A stretch of DNA of 64,000 bases from Fragum whitleyi (lineage: Eukaryota; Mollusca; Bivalvia; Cardiida; Cardiidae), in assembly GCA_948146395.1 (NCBI GenBank), contig OX411559.1:39798679-39862678 (forward strand), in the 5' to 3' direction. Positions 61,445 to 64,000 of the stretch are shown here, in pieces. Made by a program: the position numbers and the translations under genes. The notes under the pieces are model-generated. The model did not search any database and was not told where the DNA came from. It saw only the letters and a list, made by a program, of their open reading frames with translations. The first letter of the stretch is position 1; each line of letters starts with the position of its first letter.

Positions 61445-64000
61445 CTATCAACCATAAATGATTAATGAATGTATTGTTTATCAGTTGCTTTGGTATTTAT
61501 TTGAAAGTTATTTTATAAAGCACCCTGTCTTCATGGCAGATGTCTAGGCGAAGCCAAGAGTATTTACGAAGCAGACGGATTGATACAGTTTTATTTTTAT
61601 CTGACCCAGCTCGAATAGAGAGAAAATCGTTCTTGTGAATCTAAATAAGATATGAATGTATTATTTATCAGTTGCTTTGATAATTTTAAGGAATTCAATG
61701 AAGCACCTTCCCTTCATGTCAGAAGTTTAGGCGATGCCTAGAGTATTTACAAAGCAGGCGAATTGATAGATTTTTTTTTTCAATTGACAGTGTTCGAATA
61801 TAGAGAAAATCACCCTTTTTTTTAATCTAAATAAGATATGAATGTATTGTTTATCAGTTGCTTTTGTATTTGTATGTTATTAGATATAGCACCCTGCCTT
61901 CATGACAAAAGTTTAGGCGATGCCTACAGTATTTACGAATAAGACGGATTGATAGAATTTTTTAACTTGACTCTGCTCAAATACAGAGAAAATCATTCCC
62001 ATGAATCTAAAGAAAACACGAATGTATTGTTTATCAGTTGTTTTGAAATTTTTACGGAATTCAATGTAGCACCCCGCCTCCATGACAGAAGTTTAGGCGA
62101 TGCCTAGAGTATTTACGAAGCAGATGGTTCGATAGACTTTTAATTCACGTAGCCTTGCTCGAATACAGAGAAAATAATTTTTATGAATCTAACTAAGATA
62201 TAAATGTATTAATTATCAGTTGCTTTGATATTTTAACGGAATTCAACGTAACACCCCGCCTCCATGACAGAAGTTTAGGCGATGCCTAGAGTATTTACGA
62301 AGCAGATAGATTGATATTTTTTTTTTTAAATTGACACTGTTCGAATATAAAGGAAATATTTTTTTTATCAAAATAATATATAAATGTATTGTTTATCTAA
62401 TGCTTTTGTATTTGTACGTTATTTGACATAGCACACTGCCTTCGTGACAGAAGTTTAGGCGATGCCTAGAGTATTTACGAAGCAGATGGATTGATAGACC
62501 TTTTCCGTCTGACCCTGCTCGAATACAGAGAAAATCATTCCCATGAATCTAAATAAAACATGAATGTATTGTTTATCAGTTGTTTTGATATTTTTACGGA
62601 ATTCAATGTAGCACCCCGCCTCCATGACAGAAGTTTAGGCGATGCCTAGAGTAGTAACGAAGCAGACGAATTGATAGAATTTTTTTTAAATTGACACTAT
62701 TCGAATGTCAAGAAAATATTTTTTTATCAAATAATATATGAATGTATTGTTTATCTAATGCTTTTGTATTTGTACGTTATTTGACATAGCACACTGCCTT
62801 TGTGACAGAAGTTTAGGCGATGCCTAGAGTATTTACGAAGCAGATGGATTGATAGACCTTTTCCGTCTGACCCTGCTCGAATACAGAGAAAATGATTCCC
62901 GTGAATCATAAGAAAACATGAATGTATTGTTTATCAGTTGTTTTGATATTTTTACGGAATTCAATGTAGCACCCCGCCTTCATGACAGAGGTTAAGGCGA
63001 TGCCTGGAGTATTTACGAAGCAGACGGTTCGATAGAGATTTTTTTCATCTGACCCTGCTCGAATACAAAGAAATAATTTTTATGGATCTAACTAAGATAT
63101 AATTGTATTATTTATCAGTTGCTTTGATATTTTAACGGAATTCAATGTAACATCCCGCCTTCATGTCAGAAGTTTAGGCGATGCCTAGAGTATTAACGAA
63201 GCACGCGAATTGATAGAATTTTTTTTTCAATTGACAATGATGGAATATAGAGAAAATCACCTTTTTTTTTATCTAAATTAGATATGAATGTATTGTTTAT
63301 CAGTTGCTTTTGTATTTGTACGTTATTAGATATAGCACCCTGCCTTCATGACAAAAGTTTAGGCGATGCCTAGAGTATTTACGAATTAGACGGATTGATA
63401 GAATTTTTTTTACTTGACCCTGCTCGACTACAGAGAAAATCAATCCCGCGAATCTAAAGAAAACATGAATGTATTGTTTATCAGTTGTTTTGATATTTTT
63501 ACGGAATTCAATGTAGCACCCCGCCTCCATGACAGAAGTTTAGGCGATGCCTAGAGTATTTACGAAGCAGACGGTTCATTAGACTTTTTATTCATGTAGC
63601 CCTGCTCGAATACAGAGAAAATAATTTTTATGAATCTAACTAAGATATAAATGTATTATTTATCAGTTGCTTTGATATTTTTTTAAAGAATTCAATGTAA
63701 CACCCCGCCTCCATGACAGAAGTTTAGGCGATGCCTAGAGTATTTACGAAGCAGACGAATTGATAGATTTTTTTTTTAACTGACACTGTTCGAATATAAA
63801 GAAAATATTTTTTTTATCAAAATAATATATGAATGTATTGTTTATCTAATGCTTTTGTATTTGTACGTTATTTGACATAGCACACTGCTTTCGTGACAGA
63901 AGTTTAGGCGATGCCTAGAGTATTAACGAAGCAGATGGATTGATAGACTTTTTTTCGTCTGACCCTGCTCGAATGCAGAGAAAATCATTCCCATGAATCT
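61445..64000 (+). repeat. 180-bp satellite, right array, eight-monomer higher-order repeat
   Basis: The aggcgatgcctagag box recurs at 61546, 61729, 61915, 62095, 62277, 62457, 62637, 62815, 62995, 63176, 63361, 63542, 63726 and 63906, spacing 178-186 bp, and runs off the window. Monomers 61729 to 62457 are closest to 63176 to 63906, at an offset of 1446-1449 bp. Confidence 0.9.

Overview
The window is AT-rich animal DNA, packed with repeats, and carries the 3' portion of one recognisable spliced gene. The style of the repeats suggests a bivalve or other lophotrochozoan mollusc: dozens of foldback elements and MITEs, tRNA-derived SINEs, and many elements that open with AACAAGAG plus a GC hairpin, hold tandem core units and end in a hairpin plus GAGCTAAAAA. 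That assignment rests on my general knowledge of mollusc genomes and was not tested by any search.

The gene is an orthologue of SMCHD1 (SMC flexible hinge domain-containing protein 1) on the minus strand. I could place 20 exons between 49201 and 16735. Every junction has GT/AG ends and every codon phase matches its neighbour. Joined, they give 2472 nt, or 823 codons plus a stop. This covers the Ig-like/beta-sandwich series, a coiled coil, the SMC-type hinge, a second coiled coil and a basic C-terminal tail. The N-terminal GHKL ATPase exons are not seen and must lie beyond position 49201, probably outside the window. A plus-strand exon at 1633-1824 looks like the last exon of an unidentified neighbouring gene.

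Layout: 1-4.8 kb, end of the plus-strand gene and small MITEs. 4.8-16.7 kb, intergenic repeats including a three-deep nest of elements (4797-8289). 16.7-49.2 kb, SMCHD1, whose introns are filled with transposable elements. 49.2-52.2 kb, a fragmentary element and a 180-bp satellite. 52.2-59.4 kb, AT-rich sequence with two large tandem-core elements. 59.45-61.44 kb, a GC-rich degenerate minisatellite with an internal inverted block. 61.45-64 kb, the 180-bp satellite again, here organised as an eight-monomer higher-order repeat.

The most unusual observations are these. (1) Three different SMCHD1 exons have each spawned a tandem array whose unit spans one of their own splice junctions. (2) Copies of two MITE families sit within about 8-32 bp of six SMCHD1 exon edges. 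(3) The satellite has an a-b-c-d-e-d'-e'-c' higher-order repeat. (4) A GC-rich ggccgctaggc minisatellite flips orientation. (5) A large set of elements share one end structure (Helentron-like) but carry at least seven unrelated core monomers of about 145-170 bp.
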